Positions 8,621 to 16,283 of a stretch of DNA of 46,417 nucleotides are shown here, piece by piece. Source of the DNA: an uncultured Clostridia bacterium (GTDB lineage: Bacteria; Bacillota; Clostridia; Christensenellales; UBA1242); contig CALWTF010000012.1 in assembly GCA_944384415.1 (NCBI GenBank), forward strand, positions 1 to 46,417, read 5' to 3'. The notes beneath the pieces were generated by a model. It was not told the DNA's origin, did no database searches, and saw nothing but the letters and a program-made list of their open reading frames with translations. The stretch's first letter is position 1; every line of letters starts with the position of its first letter. The position numbers were made by a program, and so were the translations under genes.

Positions 8621-10021
8621 TTATTCTTTTTTAGTTGTTTTTCTTGCACAAGTTTTTTTGGGTGCAGTTTTTTCTTCAGTTTTGTTAGTTTTAGTTGTTT
8701 GTTTTTTTGCTTTTGTATCATCAGTGCCAGACTTTGCTGTTACTGTGTTATTGTCAGCTAAAAATTTAGTTAACTTGTTCATAAGTATATCACTATATAT
8801 GTGTTCAATTCGGTGTTGGTTAAGGTCTTTTTTGACTTGTTCTGTTGTTTTTCCTTGAATTTTGGCAATTTCTTCAAATCTAGCATTTAATTCTTTTTCT
8901 TCAACTTTTATATTTTCAGCTTTAATAATAGCTTCAAATACAAGTTTTGTTCTAGCAATGCTTTTTGCATCTTCTTTTCTTTCTTCACGAAGTGCTTCAA
9001 CAGTTGTACCAACATAATTAGCATAATCTTCAAGTTGAATTCCTTGATAAGCTAAGCGTTGTTGCATATCACGCATAAGCACATCAAGTTGTTGTTCAAT
9101 TAAAATATCTGGAACAATAATTGTGCTGTCTTTTACTATTGAAGCTAAAATTGTATCTTGAACGATGTGTTCATTTTCGTGAGATATGCGGTGCTTAATT
9201 TGTTCAGCCACTTCTTTTTTAAATTCGTCAACATTTTTAAAATCGCCAACTTTTTTTGCGAATTCATCATTTATTTCAGGTATTTCGGCAACTTTAACTG
9301 CTTTAACATCGCATTCAAAAACTGCTTTTTTGCCAGCTAAAGTTTTTGCACCATAATCAGCTGGGAACTGAACATTAACAGTTTTGTGTTCACCAGCTTT
9401 TGTTCCAACCAATTGTTGCTCAAAAGTGTCAACAAAACTTTTTGAACCTAAAACCAAGTCGTAATCTGTTGCTTTTCCGCCATCAAATTCAACACCATCA
9501 ACACTTCCTACAAAATCAATTGTAACAGTGTCGCCCATTTCTGCAACTTTTCCTTCAACTGTTTTTGTTTCTGTGTAATGTTGTTGTGCGTGTTTTATTT
9601 CGTCATCAACCATTTCATCTTTAAATTCAACAAAATTTGCTTCAAGTTTTAAACCTTTATATTTACCTAATTTAACAGGTGGAATTATATTTAAAGTTAT
9701 GTTAGCTTCAATACCATTTGAATCAAATTTAACAATTTTTAAATCTGGTTCACCAATAGGGTCTAAAGTGTTATCTTTGTTTAAAACATCACTATAAACC
9801 TGTTGTGCTAATGCAACTATAGCATCATCAAAAAATACGCTATCACCATAATTTTGTTCAACCATTTTTCTTGGTGCTTTTCCTTTACGAAAACCTTGTA
9901 CGGTATAATTGTTTCGTTTTGAATCATAAGCTTTGTCAAGTGCTTGTTCCCATTCTTGTGGGTCAGCAGAAAAGTTTATAACAATTTCAGTTTCTGATTT
10001 TTTAGTAATTGTTTGTTTCAT
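8621..10021 (-). CDS. tig: Trigger factor, ribosome-associated chaperone and peptidyl-prolyl isomerase
   Basis: It binds the ribosome near L23 and protects nascent chains. The N-terminal ribosome-binding signature GFRKGKAP is at 43-50. The FKBP-type PPIase domain (~150-245, with DTVTIDFVGSVDG and the FDGG loop) and the helical C-terminal chaperone domain are complete. The 466-aa length exceeds the usual ~430 because of a Lys/Thr-rich low-complexity tail of about 35 residues (KAKK, KKTCARKTTKKE), which may add contacts with RNA or the ribosome. The ribosome site AGGAGA is 6 bases before the ATG. It is first in the tig-clpP-clpX series and is followed by a hairpin. Confidence 0.97.
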   Translation of the reverse strand: MKQTITKKSETEIVINFSADPQEWEQALDKAYDSKRNNYTVQGFRKGKAPRKMVEQNYGDSVFFDDAIVALAQQVYSDVLNKDNTLDPIGEPDLKIVKFDSNGIEANITLNIIPPVKLGKYKGLKLEANFVEFKDEMVDDEIKHAQQHYTETKTVEGKVAEMGDTVTIDFVGSVDGVEFDGGKATDYDLVLGSKSFVDTFEQQLVGTKAGEHKTVNVQFPADYGAKTLAGKKAVFECDVKAVKVAEIPEINDEFAKKVGDFKNVDEFKKEVAEQIKHRISHENEHIVQDTILASIVKDSTIIVPDILIEQQLDVLMRDMQQRLAYQGIQLEDYANYVGTTVEALREERKEDAKSIARTKLVFEAIIKAENIKVEEKELNARFEEIAKIQGKTTEQVKKDLNQHRIEHIYSDILMNKLTKFLADNNTVTAKSGTDDTKAKKQTTKTNKTEEKTAPKKTCARKTTKKE

Positions 10022-10049
10022 AAATTTCTCCTATATAAAGTGTTTTATC

Positions 10050-10078
10050 ATTATATCATAAATATATTATTTTGAAAA
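10050..10078 (-). promoter_or_regulatory. Possible tig promoter
   Basis: On the minus strand a perfect TATAAT (10055-10050) stands about 28 bases before the ATG. The best -35 at 17 bases is the weak TTTTCA (10078-10073). Confidence 0.45.
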
Positions 10079-10105
10079 GGTGTTGTGACAAAAATTTTAA
10101 CAATT

Positions 10106-10498
10106 TTATCCTAAATTTTGAATTGATGTTACTAACATAACAATTCCAATAATTACAAACAAAACACCACAAAGTGGGGTTAAAAAGTTATTAAAATTGT
10201 TATAGGAAATTTTCCTTTCCGTTTTTCTGTCATAACCAAATTTTTTTATCAGTTCAGGATCATCTTGGTCCTCAGCATAAATATATGCATCTTGAAATCT
10301 TTTATCATTAATTTTTCTTTTATAATTAAAGTATCTTGAAAACAGCCAAATAAGTGCGGGGATTGCCATTAAAAGCCAACCAACAGAACTTAAAATTGCC
10401 AACCAATTTGCTAAACTTAAACAAGCTGTTGCAACAATAAAAGTTAACAATCCAATTATAAATATCCACAAAAGTGGTGATTTTAAATTTATTATCAT
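10106..10498 (-). CDS. Small membrane protein (130 aa, three predicted helices)
   Basis: I do not recognise a family. Hydrophobic helices lie at about 9-28, 31-53 and 106-126. A charged stretch between them (KRKINDKRFQDAY, EDQDDPELIKK) should be cytoplasmic. It starts 9 bases after the stop of the 104-aa membrane protein, so the two are translated from one message and may form a complex. Their position between rluD and tig in a housekeeping run suggests an envelope role, but nothing in the sequence says which. Confidence 0.7.
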   Translation of the reverse strand: MIINLKSPLLWIFIIGLLTFIVATACLSLANWLAILSSVGWLLMAIPALIWLFSRYFNYKRKINDKRFQDAYIYAEDQDDPELIKKFGYDRKTERKISYNNFNNFLTPLCGVLFVIIGIVMLVTSIQNLG

Positions 10499-10507
10499 TT
10501 TTTCACC

Positions 10508-10822
10508 TTAAAATAAGCTAGAAATAACAACAAAAGCAATAATAATTGTTGATGCAGATTGTGCAATTACAAACCAAATTGAGCGTTTACTTCTTGCGTA
10601 ATAAAAACCAGAAATAATAGCAACAAGATATGCACAAACATTTGCAAAAAACATTAAAATGTTAGGTAATCCGTTCCCTAAAGTTAATCCAGGAATTCCA
10701 CCGCCAAAAACACCGGTAGAAATCCAATGTACAAGCGCAGCAACTAAAATTGCTACTGCAATTAAAATTGTGGCAACAAAACCTGTTGCATTCACAAATT
10801 TCCTAAATTCATAATTTGCCAT
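10508..10822 (-). CDS. Small membrane protein (104 aa, three predicted helices)
   Basis: It has three hydrophobic segments (about 13-35, 54-73 and 80-102) with a Gly-rich loop (GVFGGGIPGL) between the first two and a basic ARSKRS turn before the last. The ribosome site AAAGGAAGG is 7 bases before the ATG. It is encoded 35 bases after rluD and 9 bases before the second small membrane protein. No known family is recognised. Confidence 0.7.
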   Translation of the reverse strand: MANYEFRKFVNATGFVATILIAVAILVAALVHWISTGVFGGGIPGLTLGNGLPNILMFFANVCAYLVAIISGFYYARSKRSIWFVIAQSASTIIIAFVVISSLF

Positions 10823-10857
10823 AAATCAACCTTCCTTTAATAAAACAATTATGCCAT

Positions 10858-11781
10858 TTATTGTATGTTTGTGTCAAGTTTGTGTAAAACATTCAAAAAT
10901 TTTTCAGGAAGAGGCGCATCAAAAACAAGCAGTTGTCCTGTTCTTGGTTGTTTAACTTCTAAATGTGCAGAATGTAACAGTTGACCAACAATTCCAAATT
11001 GTTCACCTTTACCATATACTGGGTCTGCAACAACTGGGTGTCCTATGTATTTTGCGTGAACTCTTATTTGATGTGTTCTTCCTGTTTTTAATGTAAATCT
11101 AACCAATGTGAATTTATTATATCTTCGTTCAACTTTAAAATTTGTAATTGCTAGTTTGCCTTCATTATTTTTTGAAACTGTCATTTCTTTTCTGTTTTTT
11201 GGATTTCGTGTTATATAAGTTTCAATTGTTCCTTCATCTTTTTTTACAACACCATTTAAAAGCGCAATGTATTGACGCAAACAAGTTTTTTCTGAAATTT
11301 GTTTAGCAAGATTTTGATGTGCAAAATCGTTTTTTGCAACAATCATTAGCCCAGATGTGTCTTTATCTAATCTGTGAACAATTCCTGGTCGTAATTCACC
11401 ATTTATTCCACTTAAATCTTTTATATGATGTAAAAGGGCATTAACCAGTGTTCCTTTAAAGCAATTGCTTGAAGGGTGAACTACCATACCTTGCGATTTA
11501 TTAATGATTAGTAAATCATCATCTTGATATACTATATTCAAAGGTAAATTTTCAGGTTCAATATCAGTGTTTTCTAGTGGTGGAATTTCAACCTCTATAA
11601 TTTGTTCAAATTTAACTTTTTCACCACTTTTTTGAACTGTATTATAGTTTATAGATACAAGACCTTTTTCAATAATTTGTTGTATATGGCTTCTTGTAAA
11701 TTCAGGCATTCTGTTTTGCAAAAAAACATCTAATCGTTTTTGATTAAATGCTTCATCAACTTGAAATGTTTTTGTTTCCAT
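10858..11781 (-). CDS. rluD: RluD/RluA-family 23S rRNA pseudouridine synthase
   Basis: It converts uridines of large-subunit rRNA to pseudouridine. An S4 RNA-binding domain occupies about 17-64. The catalytic motif HRLDKDTSG is at 136-144 with D139 as the essential aspartate, and the RTHQIRVHAKYIGHP block near 230-245 is intact. Its 307-aa length is normal for the family. The start codon lies inside the end of lspA (26-base overlap), so translation is coupled. The lspA-rluD order is common in Bacillota. The exact target (RluD-like or YlyB-type) cannot be fixed from sequence. Confidence 0.93.
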   Translation of the reverse strand: METKTFQVDEAFNQKRLDVFLQNRMPEFTRSHIQQIIEKGLVSINYNTVQKSGEKVKFEQIIEVEIPPLENTDIEPENLPLNIVYQDDDLLIINKSQGMVVHPSSNCFKGTLVNALLHHIKDLSGINGELRPGIVHRLDKDTSGLMIVAKNDFAHQNLAKQISEKTCLRQYIALLNGVVKKDEGTIETYITRNPKNRKEMTVSKNNEGKLAITNFKVERRYNKFTLVRFTLKTGRTHQIRVHAKYIGHPVVADPVYGKGEQFGIVGQLLHSAHLEVKQPRTGQLLVFDAPLPEKFLNVLHKLDTNIQ

Positions 11782-12253
11782 TATTTTCTTCCTTTGTTGA
11801 TTTATTAGTGAAAAAAATTAACCAAATTGCTAAACAAACAACACCTATACACAAACAAGTGTCGGCAACATTAAAAATAGCAAAATCCATAAAATCAAGC
11901 GAAATAAAATCGCGAACATAACCAAAAATTATTCGGTCATACAAATTTCCAATAACACCACCTAGCATTAAAGTTGTTCCAGCAATGTACCAACCATTAG
12001 TTGGAATTGATTTGTTTAAACAGTCAAAAACTATTATACCTATAACAAACGCTATTGCCAATATTATAAACATAATTTGTGCAAAAGTTGAGCCAGCAAA
12101 TATAGAAAAACTTGCGCCAGTGTTATGATGACTTTCAATTGAAAAAAGCCCAGGTATTGCTTGTGCAAATATAATACCATCGGTTAAGTATTTAGTAAGT
12201 AAATCAAATGCAATAATAGCAAGTGATATAAAGTAAAAATATTTAATTTTCAT
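11756..12253 (-). CDS. lspA: Lipoprotein signal peptidase (signal peptidase II)
   Basis: This membrane aspartyl protease cleaves prolipoproteins before the lipid-modified Cys. Four membrane helices are visible. The conserved NTGASFS block (44-50) and the two catalytic aspartates D106 (GNLYDR) and D131 (FNVADTC) are present in 165 aa, the usual length. It should process the three lipoproteins encoded in this window. It starts 3 bases after sepF and overlaps rluD. Confidence 0.96.
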   Translation of the reverse strand: MKIKYFYFISLAIIAFDLLTKYLTDGIIFAQAIPGLFSIESHHNTGASFSIFAGSTFAQIMFIILAIAFVIGIIVFDCLNKSIPTNGWYIAGTTLMLGGVIGNLYDRIIFGYVRDFISLDFMDFAIFNVADTCLCIGVVCLAIWLIFFTNKSTKEENNGNKNISS

Positions 12254-12256
12254 ATA

Positions 12257-12643
12257 TTAACCTTTATTTAATATTTTAGTATTTTTTGGTGCAAACAAAA
12301 AAAGTTTACCACCTAAATTTTCCACTTTTCCACCAAGTGCAAAAATTGCACCACCAATAAAATCAAGTACTCGTTGAATATTTTCATTGTCAATTTTTTC
12401 AAAATTTAAAAATGCTTGTTGATTTGTTGCTAAAAATTGAACAATTTCAGGCAAGTCATCAATGTTTGAAGGACAAAAAATTGCAATATTATTTGATTTT
12501 GTTTTTAATTCTGGTTTTGCTTTAGGTTTTAATAATTTAGTATCAATTTGTTTGCTTTTTTTAGATGCAGTGGTTAAAACAGACTTTGTTTCATCTTTTG
12601 TGCTAACGCCCAACGAGGCAAAAACATAATCTAAAAACCCCAT
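12257..12643 (-). CDS. sepF: SepF-like cell division protein
   Basis: SepF binds the membrane through an N-terminal amphipathic helix and anchors and bundles FtsZ. Here MGFLDYVFASLG fits that helix. A Lys-rich linker follows, and then the SepF core, with IAIFCPSNIDD, the FLNFEKIDNENIQRVLDF block and the GGAIFALGGKVENLGGKLFLFAP strand-turn signature (about 88-120). At 128 aa it is slightly shorter than the ~150 aa of Bacillus SepF. AGGAG precedes the ATG. It heads the sepF-lspA-rluD operon. Confidence 0.88.
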   Translation of the reverse strand: MGFLDYVFASLGVSTKDETKSVLTTASKKSKQIDTKLLKPKAKPELKTKSNNIAIFCPSNIDDLPEIVQFLATNQQAFLNFEKIDNENIQRVLDFIGGAIFALGGKVENLGGKLFLFAPKNTKILNKG

Positions 12644-12661
12644 AAACTCCTCACTTTGATA

Positions 12662-12691
12662 ATTGTATCAAAATTTTAGTTGTAAAAGCAA
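12662..12691 (-). promoter_or_regulatory. Promoter of the sepF operon
   Basis: On the minus strand TTGCTT (12691-12686), an 18-base spacer and TACAAT (12667-12662) lie about 19 bases before the start codon. Confidence 0.5.
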
Positions 12692-12781
12692 TAAGTTTTA
12701 ACATAAAATAAATTTATAATTGTTCGTTTTATTGTAAAAAATGTTATTTGTGTAAGAATTTTGTTGATTTGTAAATAGTGT

Positions 12782-12817
12782 TTGACATTTTTCATTTTAA
12801 ATTGCATTATATATAAT
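12782..12817 (+). promoter_or_regulatory. Promoter region of the 292-aa lipoprotein gene
   Basis: A perfect TTGACA (12782-12787) is followed after 17 bases by CATTAT (12805-12810). A perfect TATAAT (12812-12817) lies further on but at a 24-base spacing. Which -10 is used is unclear. Confidence 0.5.
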
Positions 12818-12834
12818 AAAGATTTGAGGTTTTA

Positions 12835-13713
12835 ATGAGAAGTAAAATTTTATATATTTTTCCGGTTTTTTTAATTTGTATTTTATTTTTTGCTGGTTGC
12901 TCAACAGTAAATTATTCTTTATTAACAAAAAGTGATGGTTCTATTGAGGAAGAAGTTTCGGTAACCTTAATGCCACAAGAAATGCCAGAAATTGATTGTG
13001 AAGCTTTATTAACAGAAATTGATGTTATTATGCAAAACTGGATTGACAATAAACAACAAATGTTTTTAATAGAAGGTGTAAGTTTTGAGAAGAAAAAAAT
13101 TAGTGATAATCCGCAATCACCAACAATTTATTTAAAGATAACATATGTTGATTCAAATGCTTATTCAAAAGCGTGGGGGATTGATGAAACTAATCAAACA
13201 AATTCATATTGGGAATATGGGATTTTTAAAGATAAATACATTGTTTATAAAGGTAAAACTGAATTTGCAGGTTCTTTACAAACAGAAATGGCAAAGTCGC
13301 TTGAAAATTGGTTTGCAGTAAATTATCCTAATTTTGAATATAATTTTAGTGATATAATAGGAACTTATGTTAGATATTATCCTTCTTCTGTTTGTCCAAC
13401 AACTTCTGATGAAAATGGTGCTACTTTTAACTCGCCAAGTTTAGATTATGGATTTTGCTACTGGGTGTTCGATTTTAATAATACCGATTTTGAAATAACA
13501 ATGTATTATGAAGTTGTTAGTGCAAGAAATCGTGCAAATTGGTTTTTGGTTGCATTAGGTATAACCGCAATTCTTGGAATTATTTTATATTTTTCATTAA
13601 GAACACCAAAAAACCAAATAAAATCGGGTGATAATAACTCGGATATAATAAAAGATGAAAATAATGAAATACCTTCTGTTAATCCAGAAGTTATATCAAA
13701 TAACAAAGAATAA
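12835..13713 (+). CDS. Lipoprotein with an additional C-terminal membrane helix (292 aa)
   Basis: The type II signal peptide has the lipobox FAGC with Cys22. The mature part starts with strand-rich sequence (SDGSIEEEVSVTLMP), reminiscent of envelope lipoproteins with a dG-turn beta domain. A hydrophobic helix near 235-256 (FLVALGITAILGIILYF) and a charged ~35-residue tail end the protein. It is thus anchored to the membrane at both ends, with the central ~210 residues outside and the tail inside. The ribosome site GAGG is 5 bases before the ATG. It is a single-gene unit ending in a bidirectional hairpin. Function unknown. Confidence 0.78.
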   Translation: MRSKILYIFPVFLICILFFAGCSTVNYSLLTKSDGSIEEEVSVTLMPQEMPEIDCEALLTEIDVIMQNWIDNKQQMFLIEGVSFEKKKISDNPQSPTIYLKITYVDSNAYSKAWGIDETNQTNSYWEYGIFKDKYIVYKGKTEFAGSLQTEMAKSLENWFAVNYPNFEYNFSDIIGTYVRYYPSSVCPTTSDENGATFNSPSLDYGFCYWVFDFNNTDFEITMYYEVVSARNRANWFLVALGITAILGIILYFSLRTPKNQIKSGDNNSDIIKDENNEIPSVNPEVISNNKE

Positions 13714-13744
13714 AAAGCCGTAAACCAAAGTTTACGGCTTTTAT
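13713..13744. terminator. Bidirectional terminator between convergent genes
   Basis: A perfect 12-bp stem AAAAGCCGTAAA / TTTACGGCTTTT with the loop CCAAAG lies between two convergent stop codons. Confidence 0.85.
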
Positions 13745-13746
13745 TG

Positions 13747-14499
13747 TTATTTAAACATTGTTGGTGAATTTTCTAACTCATCACTTTTATTGGTCAAATT
13801 TTTATTTGAATTTGAAAAGTAATCAACAATTTCTTGTGCTTCATAAGGTTGTTCAACTTTTTTGTAGGTTGTTCCCATTTCTTTTAAAAGTTGTTTATAT
13901 TGTGCAATATTTGTGTAAATAAAATCACGAGTAGGTAAATTTTTTGCTGCTTCACAATGCTTTTTAGCATAATCAGGTTTAGAGTAGAATTGAGGATTAG
14001 CGCCACCTATGAACAACTTAAACATATCTGGTTTACATTGTAAAGCTATATCAACAGTTGAAGGTAATCCAGTTGAATCTTCTGTTACAACTGCAGTGTC
14101 AGCAGCTACAGCTAAAATAAAACTTGCGGTACCAATTTCATTAGATATTAATAAGTTTTCAAGGAAAGAATGAGTATTAGATTCACGAAAACCAAATACA
14201 CCACCTTTTTCAAGCTCTTTTAATAAAAGTTCAATGTTTGTAGGGTCTTCTGTCATTCTAGTTGCGGAACTAATTATACTGCTTACAGTTTCAGGATTGG
14301 TTTTACTTCTTGTTTCATTATTATCACAAATCCTTCTAAAATATGAAAGTGTGTGTATGCCATCGTGATTGTAAATCTCTTCTATTTTATCAGCCCAATA
14401 TCTTTCTATTTGTGTTTTTATTGAACTTATATTTTTGCTTTTTAAAACAATGTTTCTAATATCACAATCAATTTTTACCTTTTTAGCATCTGTAAACAT
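13747..14499 (-). CDS. Hypothetical cytosolic protein (250 aa)
   Basis: I do not recognise this protein. It has no signal peptide or membrane helix. Residues 1-80 are helical and charged. The middle (~100-170) is more compact and hydrophobic (GVFGFRES, ASFILAVAADTAVV). The last ~40 residues are Asn/Ser-rich and probably disordered. The start is firm: GGAGG 6 bases before the ATG, and a consensus promoter upstream. It is transcribed alone, between two hairpins/promoters of other units. Confidence 0.68.
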   Translation of the reverse strand: MFTDAKKVKIDCDIRNIVLKSKNISSIKTQIERYWADKIEEIYNHDGIHTLSYFRRICDNNETRSKTNPETVSSIISSATRMTEDPTNIELLLKELEKGGVFGFRESNTHSFLENLLISNEIGTASFILAVAADTAVVTEDSTGLPSTVDIALQCKPDMFKLFIGGANPQFYSKPDYAKKHCEAAKNLPTRDFIYTNIAQYKQLLKEMGTTYKKVEQPYEAQEIVDYFSNSNKNLTNKSDELENSPTMFK

Positions 14500-14537
14500 A
14501 ACAGCCTCCGTTTATATTTGTTAATAAATTCTAAAAA

Positions 14538-14566
14538 ATTATACCAAATTATTTACAAAATGTCAA
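14538..14566 (-). promoter_or_regulatory. Consensus promoter of the 250-aa gene
   Basis: On the minus strand TTGACA (14566-14561), exactly 17 bases, then TATAAT (14543-14538): a full sigma70/sigmaA consensus, so this unknown gene is probably strongly and constitutively expressed. Confidence 0.8.
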
Positions 14567-14610
14567 GATACTAATTTAAACTTCTTGTATTTGAAAGTTT
14601 GTATTACTTG

Positions 14611-16059
14611 TTATTGTGTTCGACCTTCTTCTCGGTTTAAAGATATATTTTTAGGATTAGTAGTATTGTTTAATTGAGGTTTTAGGTGGGTAACTTCACC
14701 TTTTAAAGTGCTACTAGCTTGTTTAAATAAAGAAATAGGGGAAGGGGCTGTTGCCTCTTTTTTTATTGTTTGATTTTGGGTGATATTAGGCTGGTTGTTG
14801 GTTAAATTAGGTGTAGGTGCTTTTGGTTCTGGTTTAATATAAGGTTGTGTTGCAACAACTTTTTTCTTATCATCTTTTCCTTTACCGCCACCGCCTTTTT
14901 TCCCACCTTTACTTTTACCACCGCCACCGCCTTTGCTTTTACCACCGCCACCACCGGCAGTTTTAACTTCAGATTGAACTTTTGGTTTTCCGTTTTGTTT
15001 AATTTGCTCGGCTTTTCTTTTGTTTTCTTGTGTAGCGCTAATTACACAACCATCAACTGTTGCACTTAATCGTTCGTTTCGTGCCCCTAAAACTTCAACA
15101 ATGTGAAAGCCTTTTGGTTTTGTTTCGGCGGATATTCTTTCAGATTTTATATCTTTAACTGCTTTTGCACTTCGAATTTTTTCACTTATTTTTTCAGTAG
15201 TAGCATAATATTTGTTGTTTAAGTTTCCCATAGCAGATTGATATTGAGGAGATTTTATTAAATTTTCTGCAGATTTTCCCTCCAACACAGAATTTAATAA
15301 GTCATTTAATGCTCTAAATTTACTTTTTTTGCCACCAGTTAAAAAGTATGATTCCATTTTTTTGCGCTTATCATTAAATTCACTCAAAACAACAGCACCT
15401 TCTGGTAATTCGTTTAATATTTGCAGTCGTTTATAAAAATAACTTTCTTCAAGTCTGGCATAATATTCTGCCCCCGCATCTTCAACTGCATCAAGATATT
15501 TTATTTTTAAGTCAATATAATCAGTAGGGGTGCGTTCTTTATCGGTTATGTCTTCTTTTTTCTCTCGAAGATTAAAAACGGTTTTTCGGTTAAAATCATA
15601 GTTATCATCGTAGGTATAAAGATAAGAACCAACAATTGTTGATATTGTGTCGGTTATATATCCATTCGCATATTCAACTTCTTCATTAAGTTTTAAAGCA
15701 GAAACAGCGGTGTTATCAGGCAAAATTTCAGGCTTTGTTACAGTAAAGGTAAAAAAAGTGCCATCTTTATAAAATGATTTTGCATAAATTTCGCCATCAA
15801 CTTCTTTTTCAATCCATTTTGGCATTGCAATAAGTTCACACATAATATACTGGCTTATTTCATAATTTCCATCTTCATTATAATCGCCCAAAAGTTTGTT
15901 TGTTACAACTTGATATTTCCTATTTGCTCTTAAACGCGAAATTTCAGTTTTGTTTTCAATAAAACCATCATCGGTATCTTCTTTTAAATACTTATCGGTT
16001 GCTGGTTCTTCAACATTTTCTGCATTGTTTATGTCATATGCTTTTGTCTTGTCAAACAT
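14611..16059 (-). CDS. Hypothetical protein with Gly/Lys-rich linker (482 aa)
   Basis: The ATG at 16059 is chosen because GGAGGG stands 9 bases before it; the longer frame to 16077 starts at the ATG that directly precedes this ribosome site. Residues 1-360 look like a folded, charged protein without signal peptide or membrane helix. A highly repetitive linker of GGGGGKSK and GGGGKGK units follows (~375-400). The last ~90 residues are Pro/Asn/Thr-rich and disordered. The basic glycine linker could bind nucleic acid or act as a flexible tether. No known family is recognised. A promoter is visible at 16088-16116. Confidence 0.7.
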   Translation of the reverse strand: MFDKTKAYDINNAENVEEPATDKYLKEDTDDGFIENKTEISRLRANRKYQVVTNKLLGDYNEDGNYEISQYIMCELIAMPKWIEKEVDGEIYAKSFYKDGTFFTFTVTKPEILPDNTAVSALKLNEEVEYANGYITDTISTIVGSYLYTYDDNYDFNRKTVFNLREKKEDITDKERTPTDYIDLKIKYLDAVEDAGAEYYARLEESYFYKRLQILNELPEGAVVLSEFNDKRKKMESYFLTGGKKSKFRALNDLLNSVLEGKSAENLIKSPQYQSAMGNLNNKYYATTEKISEKIRSAKAVKDIKSERISAETKPKGFHIVEVLGARNERLSATVDGCVISATQENKRKAEQIKQNGKPKVQSEVKTAGGGGGKSKGGGGGKSKGGKKGGGGKGKDDKKKVVATQPYIKPEPKAPTPNLTNNQPNITQNQTIKKEATAPSPISLFKQASSTLKGEVTHLKPQLNNTTNPKNISLNREEGRTQ

Positions 16060-16087
16060 AAAATTACACCCTCCCATGTTTAATATG

Positions 16088-16116
16088 ATTTTAACATATA
16101 GTCAAAAATATGGCAA
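16088..16116 (-). promoter_or_regulatory. Promoter of the Gly/Lys-linker gene
   Basis: On the minus strand TTGCCA (16116-16111), a 17-base spacer and TAAAAT (16093-16088). Confidence 0.6.
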
Positions 16117-16283
16117 TAAATTTAAGCATAGTAAAAAAAAATTTATACAAACAAAAAGTATAATTAAACAATAAAAACTTAAAATAATAAGGGAAAAATC
16201 ATTTTTAAAATGTTTGTAAATGTTTTGTTTTTTTTAATTAATATGGTAAACTGATTTATAGTTTATAACATTTTGGAGGATGT

